Part shown: positions 1 through 8,513 of the stretch, in pieces
How the letters are laid out: each line of letters opens with the position of its first letter
How positions within the stretch are numbered: position 1 is the stretch's first letter
DNA from: Sphingobacteriales bacterium
GTDB taxonomy: Bacteria; Bacteroidota; Bacteroidia; Chitinophagales; Chitinophagaceae
Length of the DNA: 39,382 nt
Reading direction: 5' to 3'
NCBI GenBank assembly: GCA_026391525.1
Contig: JAPLEF010000168.1
Span: 1-39,382, forward strand
Made by a program: the position numbers and the translations under genes
Notes under the pieces: model-generated
The model's database searches: none
What the model was told of the DNA's origin: nothing
The model's input: only the letters and a program-made list of their open reading frames with translations

Positions 1-297
1 GACCAAGTACAAGACAAACTAATTGGTAAAATTGGGACACCTAGACGTGACATATTTGAATATGAACTTCAAATGGACTTAATTGGTAAAGCCATTAAGC
101 AAACGCGACAAGAAAGACATTTGACACAGGAAGAACTAGGAAAACTAATAGGTGTTCAAAAAGCCCAAATTTCACGACTTGAAAACAATGCAAGTAATGT
201 TACAATGGACACTTTGATAAAAGTTTTTACAGCATTAAGAGCAAAAATAAAACTTCAAGTAGAACTACCTAACCTAAACATCAGCGTTGGACAATAA
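1..297 (+). CDS. HigA-like XRE-family antitoxin, 5'-truncated by window edge
   Basis: The reading frame is open from base 1, so the gene begins outside the window. An ATG at 73 exists, but the residues before it (a KIGTPRRDIFEYELQ stretch) look like the usual N-terminus of this antitoxin family, so 73 is probably not the start. A helix-turn-helix of the Cro/C1 type follows (LTQEELGKLIGVQKAQISRLE). A beta-like C-terminal tail (KIKLQVEL) is typical of HigA-type antitoxins, which bind their own operator and neutralise a RelE/HigB-like mRNA interferase. Such a toxin gene would be expected just upstream, outside the window. Visible part is 98 residues. The family call is firm; the toxin partner is inferred. 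Confidence 0.8.
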   Translation, partial: DQVQDKLIGKIGTPRRDIFEYELQMDLIGKAIKQTRQERHLTQEELGKLIGVQKAQISRLENNASNVTMDTLIKVFTALRAKIKLQVELPNLNISVGQ

Positions 298-300
298 TAC

Positions 301-437
301 GGCACATAACAGCACAATGGCAATAGGCGGGGTTCCGTCTCCGCTTGACAGTTTTGTGATAGCCGAAAGTTCAGTTCTCCGAATGAACATTTGTACCAAA
401 AAGCCCGCCCATCGCCAATCTGCAAACCGTGTGTGTC
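301..437. repeat. attC-like imperfect palindrome after the antitoxin gene
   Basis: The arm at 312-333 (GCACAATGGCAATAGGCGGG...) matches the reverse complement of 402-423 at about 17 of 22 positions. The space between holds a smaller hairpin (GTTCA...TGAAC near 370-387). A long imperfect palindrome just after the stop of a small toxin-antitoxin-type gene is the layout of an integron-cassette attC site or a related cassette-like repeat. The core sites do not clearly match the RYYYAAC/GTTRRRY consensus, so this is only attC-like. Confidence 0.35.
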
Positions 438-476
438 TTGAATCACGCGTATCTACCGTACGCTGAATGCTGTGTA

Positions 477-512
477 ATACCGATTAGACAAACAATATAG
501 TCCAATCGGTAT
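477..512. repeat. 13-bp inverted repeat with 10-nt loop
   Basis: Arms 477-489 (ATACCGATTAGAC) and 500-512 (GTCCAATCGGTAT) pair at 12 of 13 positions around a 10-base loop. No T-tract follows on either strand, so it does not look like an intrinsic terminator. It may be a protein-binding site or a remnant of a mobile-element end. Confidence 0.5.
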
Positions 513-756
513 AAAACATATAAACCGATACATTGAACAATAGTAACGGGCAAACACAGCAACGAATATCCAAACTGACGCCAATGACCGGCAGTCCGAA
601 CATTTTTCATTATGGATGCTCATCTGAAGAAGCAAAAGTGCATATCTAAAGCCATGAACAAAAAACAAGAATCAGTGAACTCTGTAAGTGGAAATCAAAC
701 TTCATAAAATGTAAAATAACAAAAGAAGCACAACATTCCCTTTTCGCTGAAAAAAA

Positions 757-1245
757 TTAAGCAGGTGAAGATTCAATCCTTATTCTTTTTTCAGGAAGCA
801 GTGCTGCAAGGTTGATGCTCATCGAACCAATTAATTCTTCTTCCAGCAAATTGGCAAACTGCTCGAAATACGCAATGGCATCTGCTCTTTTATTCCGTTT
901 CAAATATCGGAAACCACCCGGTAAAGATTCGAGTACATTTCTTGAAGAAAGATATTCCAGTTGATGGATATCAGTAGGAGTGAGCCCTATTTGCTGCAAT
1001 TGAGCGATGATGGCATTGATTGGCAAATGGGTTACCGGACAAAAATCCCGGGCCAGCTCCGTCCATTCGCCAATACCTTCGTGTGCATAAGCCAGCACTT
1101 CATCTTCCGAAAGCTGTGTAACTACTTGTACCAGGTTGCCACAGTTACATGCCCCATGATGCCCCCATGAAAAAGCTGCTCCGTTGCGAAGGCGTTTTGC
1201 GGTTTCCCGAAGTGCTGCAATTAATTCAATAGTAGGTTTTGCCAT
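757..1245 (-). CDS. Conserved hypothetical protein, possible metal site
   Basis: A 162-residue soluble protein with an ATG start and no signal peptide or membrane segment. I do not recognise a named domain. A WGHHGACNCG stretch (residues 27-36) supplies H29, H30, C33 and C35, and a second group (C69, H73) follows, which together could bind a metal. The rest is mostly helical. It lies 65 bases downstream of leuS on the same strand, so co-transcription is possible, although no functional link is evident. The coding call rests on length, clean start and protein-like composition; function is unknown. Confidence 0.8.
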   Translation of the reverse strand: MAKPTIELIAALRETAKRLRNGAAFSWGHHGACNCGNLVQVVTQLSEDEVLAYAHEGIGEWTELARDFCPVTHLPINAIIAQLQQIGLTPTDIHQLEYLSSRNVLESLPGGFRYLKRNKRADAIAYFEQFANLLEEELIGSMSINLAALLPEKRIRIESSPA

Positions 1246-1310
1246 GGCTACAATTTACAGAATAAACAATTGCGATATTGGATTTGTTCGGGGTAATCAG
1301 CAAGAATATT

Positions 1311-4067
1311 TTAAATCACCACATTTACCATTTTACCCTTTATAAATATTATTTTTTTTGGGGCTTTCCCTTCCAGCCATTTTTGGACGGTTTCATTTAG
1401 CAATACCAATTTTTCAGCGTCCTCCTGACCAAGGTTAAGATCCATCAAAATAGTGGTTCGCAATTTACCATTGATGGAAACCGGATATTCTTTAGCGGTT
1501 TCAACCAGGTATTTTTCATCCCATTCGGGATAAGAAGCATCAAGTACGGTACTCTTGTGGCCCAGTTGATGCCAGAGTTCTTCACTGATATGCGGTGCAT
1601 AAGGCGTCAGCAGAATCAGTAATTTTTCAAGTACTTCTTTTTTGTTGCATTTTAAATCGGTCAATTCATTTACGCAAACCATAAAGGCGCTTACAGCCGT
1701 GTTGAAAGAAAACTGTTCGGTATCCGATTCAATTTTTTGGATGCTGCGGTGCAATACTTTCAGTTCGGCAGCAGTTGAGGGTTCATCTGTCCATACTTTA
1801 CCATTGACTTCATCATTGAATAACCGCCAAAGTTTGCGCAGGAAGCGATGTACCCCTTCGATGCCCTTGGTATCCCAGGGTTTGCTGGCTTCCACAGGAC
1901 CTAAGAACATTTCGTACATCCGGAAAGTATCGGCGCCATATTTTTCTACCAGTACATCCGGGTTAACGGTATTGTACTTCGATTTCGACATTTTTTCTGT
2001 TTCTATGCCGCATACATAGTTTCCTTGATTTACCAAACCATCTTCCCATCTTTTCCCATCTTCAAGAATAAAAGTAGCAGTAGCATATTCCGGTTTCCAG
2101 TTTTTGAAAGCTTCAATATTCAAAATTTGCCCGTCAACAAAATTTACATCTACATGAAGTTGGGCGGTTTCATAATCATCCTTTTTTGCTAAGGAAACGA
2201 ATTGATTGGTGCCTTTAATGCGATAAACAAACCTGCTGCTGCCCTGGATCATTCCCTGGTTCACCAGCTTTTTATAAGGCTCGTCAAATCCGATATAACC
2301 AAGGTCGAATAGCACTTTCGTCCACATCCTGCTATACAACAAATGACCTACTGCATGTTCTGTTCCACCGATATATACATCAACCTGCCCCCAGTAATCG
2401 CTGGCTTCACGGCTGCAAAAAACGGAGCGGTTATGAGGGTCCATATAACGCAAAAAATACCATGATGAACCTGCATAGCCGGGCATGGTAGAGGTTTCAT
2501 AATGGCTTGCCGTCCATTCCTGGAGGTTGGCCAATGGACCTTCCCCTTCCGGGCCGGCGCCATATTTTTCAACAAAAGGCAATAGAAGCGGCAGATCATT
2601 TTCTTTTAAAGAAACAGGTATTCCGTCGATCCATTGAATAGGGAAGGGTTCTCCCCAGTAGCGCTGACGGCTAAACCCGGCATCCCGCATCCGGAAATTG
2701 ACCTTGCGTGTACCTAAACCCATGGATTCAATTTTATCGAGGGCTACTGCCATCGCTTCTTTCATAGGTAATCCGTTCAGGAAGCCCGAGTTTTCAAGAA
2801 TCGCATCCTTGGTAGGATTGGCTTCTGTTCCATCATATGCCGAACCGATGATATTGGTTATGGGTAAATTAAAATGCCGGGCAAAGGCATAATCCCGTTG
2901 ATCGCCGCAGGGAACAGCCATGATGGCCCCTGTGCCGTATCCTGCCAGCACATATTCGGCTATGTAAACCGGAATTTTTTCGCCGGTAAACGGATGTAAA
3001 GCATAAGCCCCGGTGAAGCAGCCACTGACTTGTTTCACTTCCACCATTCGTTCACGGTCGGAACGGCTCTTTACATATTGCAGGTATTCTTCAACGTTAG
3101 TAGTTTCGGCAATTGATGTGATATTGGCTACCAGTTCGTGTTCAGGGGCCATTACCAGAAAATCAACACCGAAAATGGTGTCTGGCCGGGTAGTGTAAAC
3201 CTTTATTTTTTCCTGCTGTCCTTCAATTTGAAAATCCAGTTCCGCACCCTCGCTTCTGCCGATCCAGTTTTTCTGCATCTCTTTCATCGAATCACTGAAA
3301 TCAACCCGGTTGAGGCCTTCCAGCAATCGGTTGGCATAGGCAGTGATGCGCAGATACCATTGGCGCATTTTCTTTTTCACTACAGGATGTCCGCCACGTT
3401 CACTGAAACCATTGATTACCTCATCATTGGCCAGTACGGTGCCCAGGGCTTCACACCAGTTCACCTCTCCATACGAAGAAAAGGCAAGCCGGTAATTCAT
3501 CAGTATTTCCTGTTTTTTGGTTTCCGGAAAATTCATCCATTCCGATGCGGTGAATTCACTTGAACCCGATTCAGTAAACTTTTTGATCAGTGTTTCAATT
3601 GGCTCTGCCTTATTTGCGGAGGTGTTGTACCAACTGTTGAACAATTGCAGGAAAACCCATTGCGTCCATTGATAATAGTTAGGGTCACTGGTTTGCACTT
3701 CACGGCTCCAGTCGTAACAGAATCCTATTTTCCCCAATTGTTTTTTAAAGGTTTCAATATTGATGCGGGTTGTTGTAGCAGGATGCTGACCGGTTTCAAT
3801 GGCATATTGTTCTGCGGGCAAACCAAAACTATCGAAGCCCATCGGGTGTAGAACATTAAAACCTTTTAATCTTTTATAACGGCTAAAGATATCACTGGCG
3901 ATGTAGCCTAATGGATGGCCTACATGCAATCCTGCCCCGCTGGGATAAGGGAACATGTCGAGTACATAAAATGATTTTTTACCGGCATCTGCTGTTACTT
4001 TATAAACCTTTTGGCTTTCCCAATTTTGTTGCCATTTTTTTTCAATCTCACTGAAATGATATTCCAT
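1311..4067 (-). CDS. leuS: Leucyl-tRNA synthetase
   Basis: Class I aminoacyl-tRNA synthetase of 918 residues that charges tRNA-Leu in the cytoplasm. The HIGH signature is HVGH at residues 48-51 and the KMSKS loop is at 692-696. The CP1 editing domain carries the threonine-rich TTRPDTIFG at 292-300 and GTGAIMAVPCGDQRD, keeping both aspartates expected for hydrolysis of mischarged tRNA. The region where many bacterial enzymes have a zinc-binding CxxC pair has only one cysteine (VNWCEALGT), followed by FSERGGHPV, so that zinc site seems absent. ATG start; the divergent promoter is near 4164-4192. Length is normal for Bacteroidota. Confidence 0.98.
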   Translation of the reverse strand: MEYHFSEIEKKWQQNWESQKVYKVTADAGKKSFYVLDMFPYPSGAGLHVGHPLGYIASDIFSRYKRLKGFNVLHPMGFDSFGLPAEQYAIETGQHPATTTRINIETFKKQLGKIGFCYDWSREVQTSDPNYYQWTQWVFLQLFNSWYNTSANKAEPIETLIKKFTESGSSEFTASEWMNFPETKKQEILMNYRLAFSSYGEVNWCEALGTVLANDEVINGFSERGGHPVVKKKMRQWYLRITAYANRLLEGLNRVDFSDSMKEMQKNWIGRSEGAELDFQIEGQQEKIKVYTTRPDTIFGVDFLVMAPEHELVANITSIAETTNVEEYLQYVKSRSDRERMVEVKQVSGCFTGAYALHPFTGEKIPVYIAEYVLAGYGTGAIMAVPCGDQRDYAFARHFNLPITNIIGSAYDGTEANPTKDAILENSGFLNGLPMKEAMAVALDKIESMGLGTRKVNFRMRDAGFSRQRYWGEPFPIQWIDGIPVSLKENDLPLLLPFVEKYGAGPEGEGPLANLQEWTASHYETSTMPGYAGSSWYFLRYMDPHNRSVFCSREASDYWGQVDVYIGGTEHAVGHLLYSRMWTKVLFDLGYIGFDEPYKKLVNQGMIQGSSRFVYRIKGTNQFVSLAKKDDYETAQLHVDVNFVDGQILNIEAFKNWKPEYATATFILEDGKRWEDGLVNQGNYVCGIETEKMSKSKYNTVNPDVLVEKYGADTFRMYEMFLGPVEASKPWDTKGIEGVHRFLRKLWRLFNDEVNGKVWTDEPSTAAELKVLHRSIQKIESDTEQFSFNTAVSAFMVCVNELTDLKCNKKEVLEKLLILLTPYAPHISEELWHQLGHKSTVLDASYPEWDEKYLVETAKEYPVSINGKLRTTILMDLNLGQEDAEKLVLLNETVQKWLEGKAPKKIIFIKGKMVNVVI

Positions 4068-4163
4068 ATTAATTGTATTGGTTCAAAGGCGCCATCGGTT
4101 TAAAGTTTATTGAAAACCCTGATGATAAGATGACAGCCTGAATTAACCTTCTGTGTTTTTTAA

Positions 4164-4192
4164 CAAATTTATAAGTAGCAACCTTACATCAA
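4164..4192 (-). promoter_or_regulatory. Predicted leuS promoter (TTG / TAAATTTG)
   Basis: On the minus strand the -7 box TAAATTTG (4164-4171) fits the Bacteroidota TAnnTTTG consensus. A TTG (4190-4192) lies 18 bases upstream of it, as expected for the -33 element. The predicted leader to the leuS ATG is roughly 90 bases. Confidence 0.5.
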
Positions 4193-4264
4193 TCAAAATA
4201 TATTTGATGTGCAAACGTTTTTTTTTGCAGGGCACAAAAGTAACGCATACCCCTTAAAATCCTT

Positions 4265-4296
4265 TACTTTTGTGTGGTTTGGCAGTTGTAATTTTG
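4265..4296 (+). promoter_or_regulatory. Predicted ftsX promoter, two TAnnTTTG boxes
   Basis: TAATTTTG (4289-4296) and TACTTTTG (4265-4272) both fit the Bacteroidota -7 consensus. The TTTG inside the first-placed box sits 16 bases before the second box and could double as its -33 element. The nearer box predicts a leader of about 15 bases to the ftsX ATG. Confidence 0.45.
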
Positions 4297-4315
4297 AAAC
4301 CCTTTAATAAGCAAT

Positions 4316-5194
4316 ATGGCACAATTCGGAAAAGCATCCAGCAAGAAAAGCAAACCCTCCTATGGATATGCCATCATCGGCGTTGCCCTTGTATTATTCC
4401 TTTTCGGCATTGTTGGCTGGTTTTTCCTTAACCTGCGTAAAACCGGTGATTACTTCAAGGAAAATATTCAGGTGCATACCTACCTCAACAGGGATGCTTC
4501 CAAAAAACAGATTGATAGTCTGGTGAATTATATCACAGCCATTCCATATGCCAACCGGGTTGAATACGTTACCAAAGAAAAAGCCTTACAAAAGTGGAAT
4601 ACTGAGAATGATACCACCTGGAAGAAATTCCTTACCAATAATCCCTTACCGGAGAGCATCGATTTTTATGTGAAGGCCAATTATGTGGAGCAAGACAGTC
4701 TTAACCTGCTTTCGGCAACACTGCAGAATAATTTTCCCGGAGTGATTTCAGAATTCCAGTTTCCTACTGAAACCGTTTCAAAAGTGAGTAATTACGTTAA
4801 AACAGCGGGTGTTATCTTTCTGATTGCAGCTATTTTACTTACCATATTAGTGGTGTTTTCTATTGATAATACCATCAGATTAGCCATGTACAGCAACCGG
4901 TTTCTCATCAAAACCATGCAAATGGTTGGTGCAACAAGGGGTTTTATCGCCAGGCCCATCAATCAAAGAGCGGTGATAAACGGATTGATTGCTTCAGGTA
5001 TTGCTATTGTAGCGATATGGGGCACTGTAATTCTGATAGAAAGTTTTATACCAGACTTTAAACTGCTTCACGACAATAAAGGATTGATGTTGCTGTTCCT
5101 GATCATTATCCTCCTCGGTATCACCATTTCCCTTGCCAGTACCCATCGATCGGTGATCAAGTATTTGAGGATGAAACTAGATGATCTTTATTAA
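4316..5194 (+). CDS. ftsX: Cell division protein FtsX
   Basis: A 292-residue membrane protein with a cytoplasmic N-terminus, a first membrane helix at about residues 18-40, an extracytoplasmic domain at about 41-160, and three further helices near 165-187, 217-240 and 256-277. This is the FtsX topology. In the family it pairs with the ATPase FtsE to control peptidoglycan hydrolases at the septum. The conserved MVGATRGFIARPI loop between helices two and three is where FtsE contacts FtsX-like permeases. ftsE is not nearby, which is common in Bacteroidota. It leads a same-strand run with a DUF3098 gene and uppP. Confidence 0.93.
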   Translation: MAQFGKASSKKSKPSYGYAIIGVALVLFLFGIVGWFFLNLRKTGDYFKENIQVHTYLNRDASKKQIDSLVNYITAIPYANRVEYVTKEKALQKWNTENDTTWKKFLTNNPLPESIDFYVKANYVEQDSLNLLSATLQNNFPGVISEFQFPTETVSKVSNYVKTAGVIFLIAAILLTILVVFSIDNTIRLAMYSNRFLIKTMQMVGATRGFIARPINQRAVINGLIASGIAIVAIWGTVILIESFIPDFKLLHDNKGLMLLFLIIILLGITISLASTHRSVIKYLRMKLDDLY

Positions 5195-5235
5195 GCAATT
5201 CCTTTTACTTATATTGCAACCGAAACAGGAAGCAT

Positions 5236-5490
5236 ATGACAAAAGATAAAAATACCAACACTAAGGATAACGTTCTTTTCGGGCGTGAAAATTATATATG
5301 GATGGCAATCGGCCTTGCCGTATTGGCATTAGGTTTTTTTCTGATGGCAGGCGGCAAAAGTTCAGATCCAAAGGTGTTTGACCCGAAGGAAGTTTACAGC
5401 ACCACCCGAATCACCATCGCACCGATGCTTATCATTGCAGGTTTCATCATAGAAATTTTCGCCATCATGAAGAAGCCCAAGCAGGCTTGA
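5236..5490 (+). CDS. DUF3098 family small membrane protein
   Basis: An 84-residue protein with two membrane helices (about 21-39 and 57-76) separated by a short stretch containing SSDPKVFDPKEVYS. This matches the DUF3098 family, which in Bacteroidota usually lies between ftsX and uppP. It starts 41 bases after ftsX and ends 31 bases before uppP, so the three are probably one transcript. No biochemical function is known; the neighbourhood suggests a role in division or cell-wall lipid cycling. Confidence 0.88.
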   Translation: MTKDKNTNTKDNVLFGRENYIWMAIGLAVLALGFFLMAGGKSSDPKVFDPKEVYSTTRITIAPMLIIAGFIIEIFAIMKKPKQA

Positions 5491-5521
5491 TTCATTTCCA
5501 TTATTCTTCATCTTCCAATAC

Positions 5522-6316
5522 ATGAATATCCTGCAAAGTATTGTAGTAGCCGTTGTGGAAGGGCTAACTGAATTCATACCCGTATCTTCAACCGGGCACA
5601 TGATCATCACTGAAAAACTTCTTGGTATTCCTGATGACGATTTTACCAAAATGTTCACCGTTGCCATTCAACTCGGCGCAATACTTGCTGTAGTTGTTTT
5701 GTATCATAAGAAATTCTTTCAGTTCCACAATCTTTCTTTTTATATAAAGCTAATTGTAGGCGTTATTCCTGCCATCATATTGGGATTTTTATTCTCCGAG
5801 AAAATAGATAATCTGCTGGAAAGTACCACAACCGTGGCTGTATCGCTGTTACTTGGCGGACTGGTGTTACTTTTTATTGATAAACTTTTTAACAATCCAA
5901 CGATCAATAATGAAAAAGAAACAAGTTATATCAATGCTTTTGTGATTGGCATTTGGCAATGCTTGGCCATGGTGCCGGGAGTAAGCAGGAGTGCAGCTTC
6001 TATCATCGGTGGCATGCAGCAAAAACTTACCCGCAGTGCAGCGGCAGAATTTTCTTTTTTTCTTGCCGTACCTACCATGCTATCCGCTACCGGATACAAA
6101 TTATTGAAATACTATAAAGATCATCAGGGTTTTAATACATCAGAATTGGGTTTACTGGCTATCGGTAATGTTGTAGCCTTTATTGTTGCCATGATAGCTA
6201 TCCGGTTTTTTATTGGGTTTTTAAAAAAATATGGTTTCAGGGTTTGGGGTGTTTACCGGATTATTGTTGGGGTTGCACTACTTCTGCTGATCAGATTTGG
6301 CTATCTGGCAAAATAG
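5522..6316 (+). CDS. uppP: Undecaprenyl-diphosphatase
   Basis: A 264-residue polytopic membrane enzyme of the BacA/UppP family. It dephosphorylates undecaprenyl diphosphate to regenerate the lipid carrier for peptidoglycan and other surface polymers; loss or excess alters bacitracin sensitivity. Both signature motifs are present: EGLTEFIPVSSTGH at residues 13-26 (catalytic glutamates and serine) and PGVSRS at 152-157. Length is typical. ATG start 31 bases after the DUF3098 gene. The window also carries dxs and ispG, which supply isoprenoid precursors for the same carrier. Confidence 0.97.
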   Translation: MNILQSIVVAVVEGLTEFIPVSSTGHMIITEKLLGIPDDDFTKMFTVAIQLGAILAVVVLYHKKFFQFHNLSFYIKLIVGVIPAIILGFLFSEKIDNLLESTTTVAVSLLLGGLVLLFIDKLFNNPTINNEKETSYINAFVIGIWQCLAMVPGVSRSAASIIGGMQQKLTRSAAAEFSFFLAVPTMLSATGYKLLKYYKDHQGFNTSELGLLAIGNVVAFIVAMIAIRFFIGFLKKYGFRVWGVYRIIVGVALLLLIRFGYLAK

Positions 6317-6378
6317 CAACCTTTTATTCATAGGTTCATTCCACTGAATTGTAGTATTTTCAGCATCAATTTAACCGC

Positions 6379-7668
6379 ATGCAAACCGCCAATAAAAAAG
6401 TAGTGAACGGATGGGCCATGTACGATTGGGCCAACTCGGTTTACAACCTGGTGATCACCACCACTTTTTTTCCTGCGTATTATGCCGCTGTAACCGGAAC
6501 CCAAAATGCCACTTATAAGGATGGCGTTCCTTTTTTGGGAAGGAATTTCATCAATACAGAACTCAAGGATTACTTTTTAGCTGCAGGCTTTCTGATCATT
6601 GCTTTTCTTTCACCACTGCTTTCTTCCATTGCCGATTATAAAGGGAATAAGAAAAATTTCATGCGCTTTTTTTGCTATCTCGGCGCTTTGAGTTGTTCGC
6701 TGATGTTTTTCTTTGATGATGACCGTGTAATTTTCGGATTGGCTTGTTTCATGATGGCCGGAATCGGGTTTTATGGCAGTCAGGTTTTTTATAATTCTTA
6801 TCTGCCTGAAATTGCTGCTGAAGAAGATATGGATCGCATCAGCGCCCGTGGATATGCGATGGGTTATATTGGAAGCGTGCTGATGCAACTGATCGGTTTT
6901 GCACTTGTGATGTTGATGCCTGAGAGCACATGGCCATTAAAAATCACTTTCTTCTTGGTAGGGATATGGTGGATAGCATTTGCACAAATCAGTTTCAACG
7001 TGTTGCCAACAACGGCTAAGGCTGAGCGCACGGAAAGGAAAAATAGTTTCAGCAAAGGCTTTGTAGAACTGAAGCAGGTATGGCATCAGGTGATCAAAAT
7101 GCCTGTTTTGAAACGTTACCTTACCGCATTTTTCTTCTATAGCATGGGCGTTCAAACCGTAATGCTTATTGCCATAGATTTTGGAATAAAAGAACTACAT
7201 CTTGCCGACAGCAAACTGATCATTACAGCGGTGATCATCCAGCTTGTTGCCATCGCCGGTGCATTTATGATGAGTAAACTTTCTACAAGATTCGGCAACA
7301 TCCCGGTATTGTTTTTTACGGTACTGCTTTGGATCAGCGTTTGCATTGCAGGTTATTTCATGAAAACGGAATTGCATTTTTATATCATTGCTGCATTGGT
7401 TGGGTTAGTGATGGGTGGCATACAATCGCTTAGCCGTTCAACTTATAGCAAACTGATGCCGGCAACTAAAGACACTACATCTTTTTTCAGTTTTTATGAT
7501 GTAACCGAAAAACTGGCAATCGTGATCGGATTATTCAGTTTCGGTTTCATTGAAGGCTTTACAGGAAGCATGCGCAATTCTATCCTTGCACTAATCGGTT
7601 TTTTCGCAATGGGTTTACTATTCCTGATGCTTACCTTTTTCGCGCAAGCAAGAGCAAAAATAAATTAA
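6379..7668 (+). CDS. UMF1/Atg22-type MFS transporter
   Basis: A 429-residue protein with about twelve membrane segments. The N-terminal WAMYDWANSVYNLVITTTFFP motif marks the UMF1 subfamily of the major facilitator superfamily, related to yeast Atg22. A GGIQSLSRSTYSKLMP motif, also characteristic, lies near residue 350. The substrate is unknown for most members; an amino acid or metabolite exporter is plausible. It starts 62 bases after uppP, and its stop is separated by one base from the next start, so it is probably cotranscribed with the following MBL hydrolase. Confidence 0.92.
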   Translation: MQTANKKVVNGWAMYDWANSVYNLVITTTFFPAYYAAVTGTQNATYKDGVPFLGRNFINTELKDYFLAAGFLIIAFLSPLLSSIADYKGNKKNFMRFFCYLGALSCSLMFFFDDDRVIFGLACFMMAGIGFYGSQVFYNSYLPEIAAEEDMDRISARGYAMGYIGSVLMQLIGFALVMLMPESTWPLKITFFLVGIWWIAFAQISFNVLPTTAKAERTERKNSFSKGFVELKQVWHQVIKMPVLKRYLTAFFFYSMGVQTVMLIAIDFGIKELHLADSKLIITAVIIQLVAIAGAFMMSKLSTRFGNIPVLFFTVLLWISVCIAGYFMKTELHFYIIAALVGLVMGGIQSLSRSTYSKLMPATKDTTSFFSFYDVTEKLAIVIGLFSFGFIEGFTGSMRNSILALIGFFAMGLLFLMLTFFAQARAKIN

Positions 7669-7669
7669 G

Positions 7670-8506
7670 ATGAAAGCTTATACTATCGATACCGGCTTTT
7701 TTAAATTAGATGGGGGTGCCATGTTTGGAGTGGTGCCAAAAACCATCTGGAATAAACTTAATCCTGCTGATGAACAAAACATGTGTACCTGGGCCATGCG
7801 TTGTTTATTGATTGAAGATGGCGGCCGGCTGATCCTCATCGATAACGGTATCGGCAATAAGCAGGATGATAAATTTTTCGGCCATTACTATCTTCATGGG
7901 GATGATACTTTGGATGCTTCCTTGCTCAAGCATGGGTTTACCAGAAATGATATTACTGATGTGATATTGACGCATCTGCATTTTGATCATTGCGGGGGAA
8001 GCATCATCCGTGAAGGAGAAAAACTGCTGCCGGCTTTCCCCAAAGCCATCTATTGGAGTAACGAACGCCACTGGAAATGGGCTACCGAACCCAATGAAAG
8101 AGAAAAAGCTTCATTTCTTAAAGAGAACATCTTGCCCATCCATCAAAGTGGACAGCTCCGGTTCATCGAAAATTCGGCCAACGATTTCCCTTCAGGCATA
8201 GCTATCAGGCAGGTATTCGGGCATACAGAAGCCATGATGCTGCCTCAGTTCAGTTATAAAGGAAAACAAGTGCTTTTCATGGCCGATCTGCTTCCATCCA
8301 CAGCCCATATCCCATTGCCTTATGTGATGGCTTACGACATGTTCCCGTTAACCACTTTGCAGGAAAAAAAGTCGTTCCTCCTGGAAGCGGCTGAGAATGA
8401 GTACTTGCTTTTTTTTGAACATGATCCTAAAGTGGAATGTTGTACCGTAAGTATTACTGAAAAAGGAGTGCGGCTAAAGGAAACCTTCAGACTTTCGGAA
8501 ATCTGA
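7670..8506 (+). CDS. MBL-fold metallo-hydrolase
   Basis: A 278-residue cytoplasmic protein of the metallo-beta-lactamase superfamily. The dinuclear metal motif is HLHFDH at residues 102-107, with further ligands expected in the VFGHTEAM and LFMADLLPS segments. The subfamily resembles lactonase/hydrolase-like MBL proteins; the substrate cannot be assigned. The start is one base after the transporter stop, which argues for coupled expression. Its stop is only seven bases from the stop of the convergent DUF3108 gene, leaving no room for a separate terminator. Confidence 0.92.
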   Translation: MKAYTIDTGFFKLDGGAMFGVVPKTIWNKLNPADEQNMCTWAMRCLLIEDGGRLILIDNGIGNKQDDKFFGHYYLHGDDTLDASLLKHGFTRNDITDVILTHLHFDHCGGSIIREGEKLLPAFPKAIYWSNERHWKWATEPNEREKASFLKENILPIHQSGQLRFIENSANDFPSGIAIRQVFGHTEAMMLPQFSYKGKQVLFMADLLPSTAHIPLPYVMAYDMFPLTTLQEKKSFLLEAAENEYLLFFEHDPKVECCTVSITEKGVRLKETFRLSEI

Positions 8507-8513
8507 TGAACTA

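Larger units (their letters stand above)
298..756. other. Non-coding accessory boundary region
   Basis: I see no credible gene in this 459-base stretch. A minus-strand open frame at 453-668 has low-complexity, cysteine- and tyrosine-rich content and no recognisable domain. The stretch contains an imperfect palindrome (312-423) directly after the antitoxin stop and a 13-bp inverted repeat (477-512). It separates the antitoxin from the housekeeping block that begins with the gene ending at 757. Confidence 0.6.

Noticed and set aside
453-668. 71-residue minus-strand open frame in the left non-coding region
   Set aside because: Rich in Cys, Tyr and Phe with no domain, and it spans the 13-bp inverted repeat; looks like chance coding.
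3138-3563. 141-residue plus-strand open frame
   Set aside because: Lies opposite leuS, with no domain; an antisense shadow.
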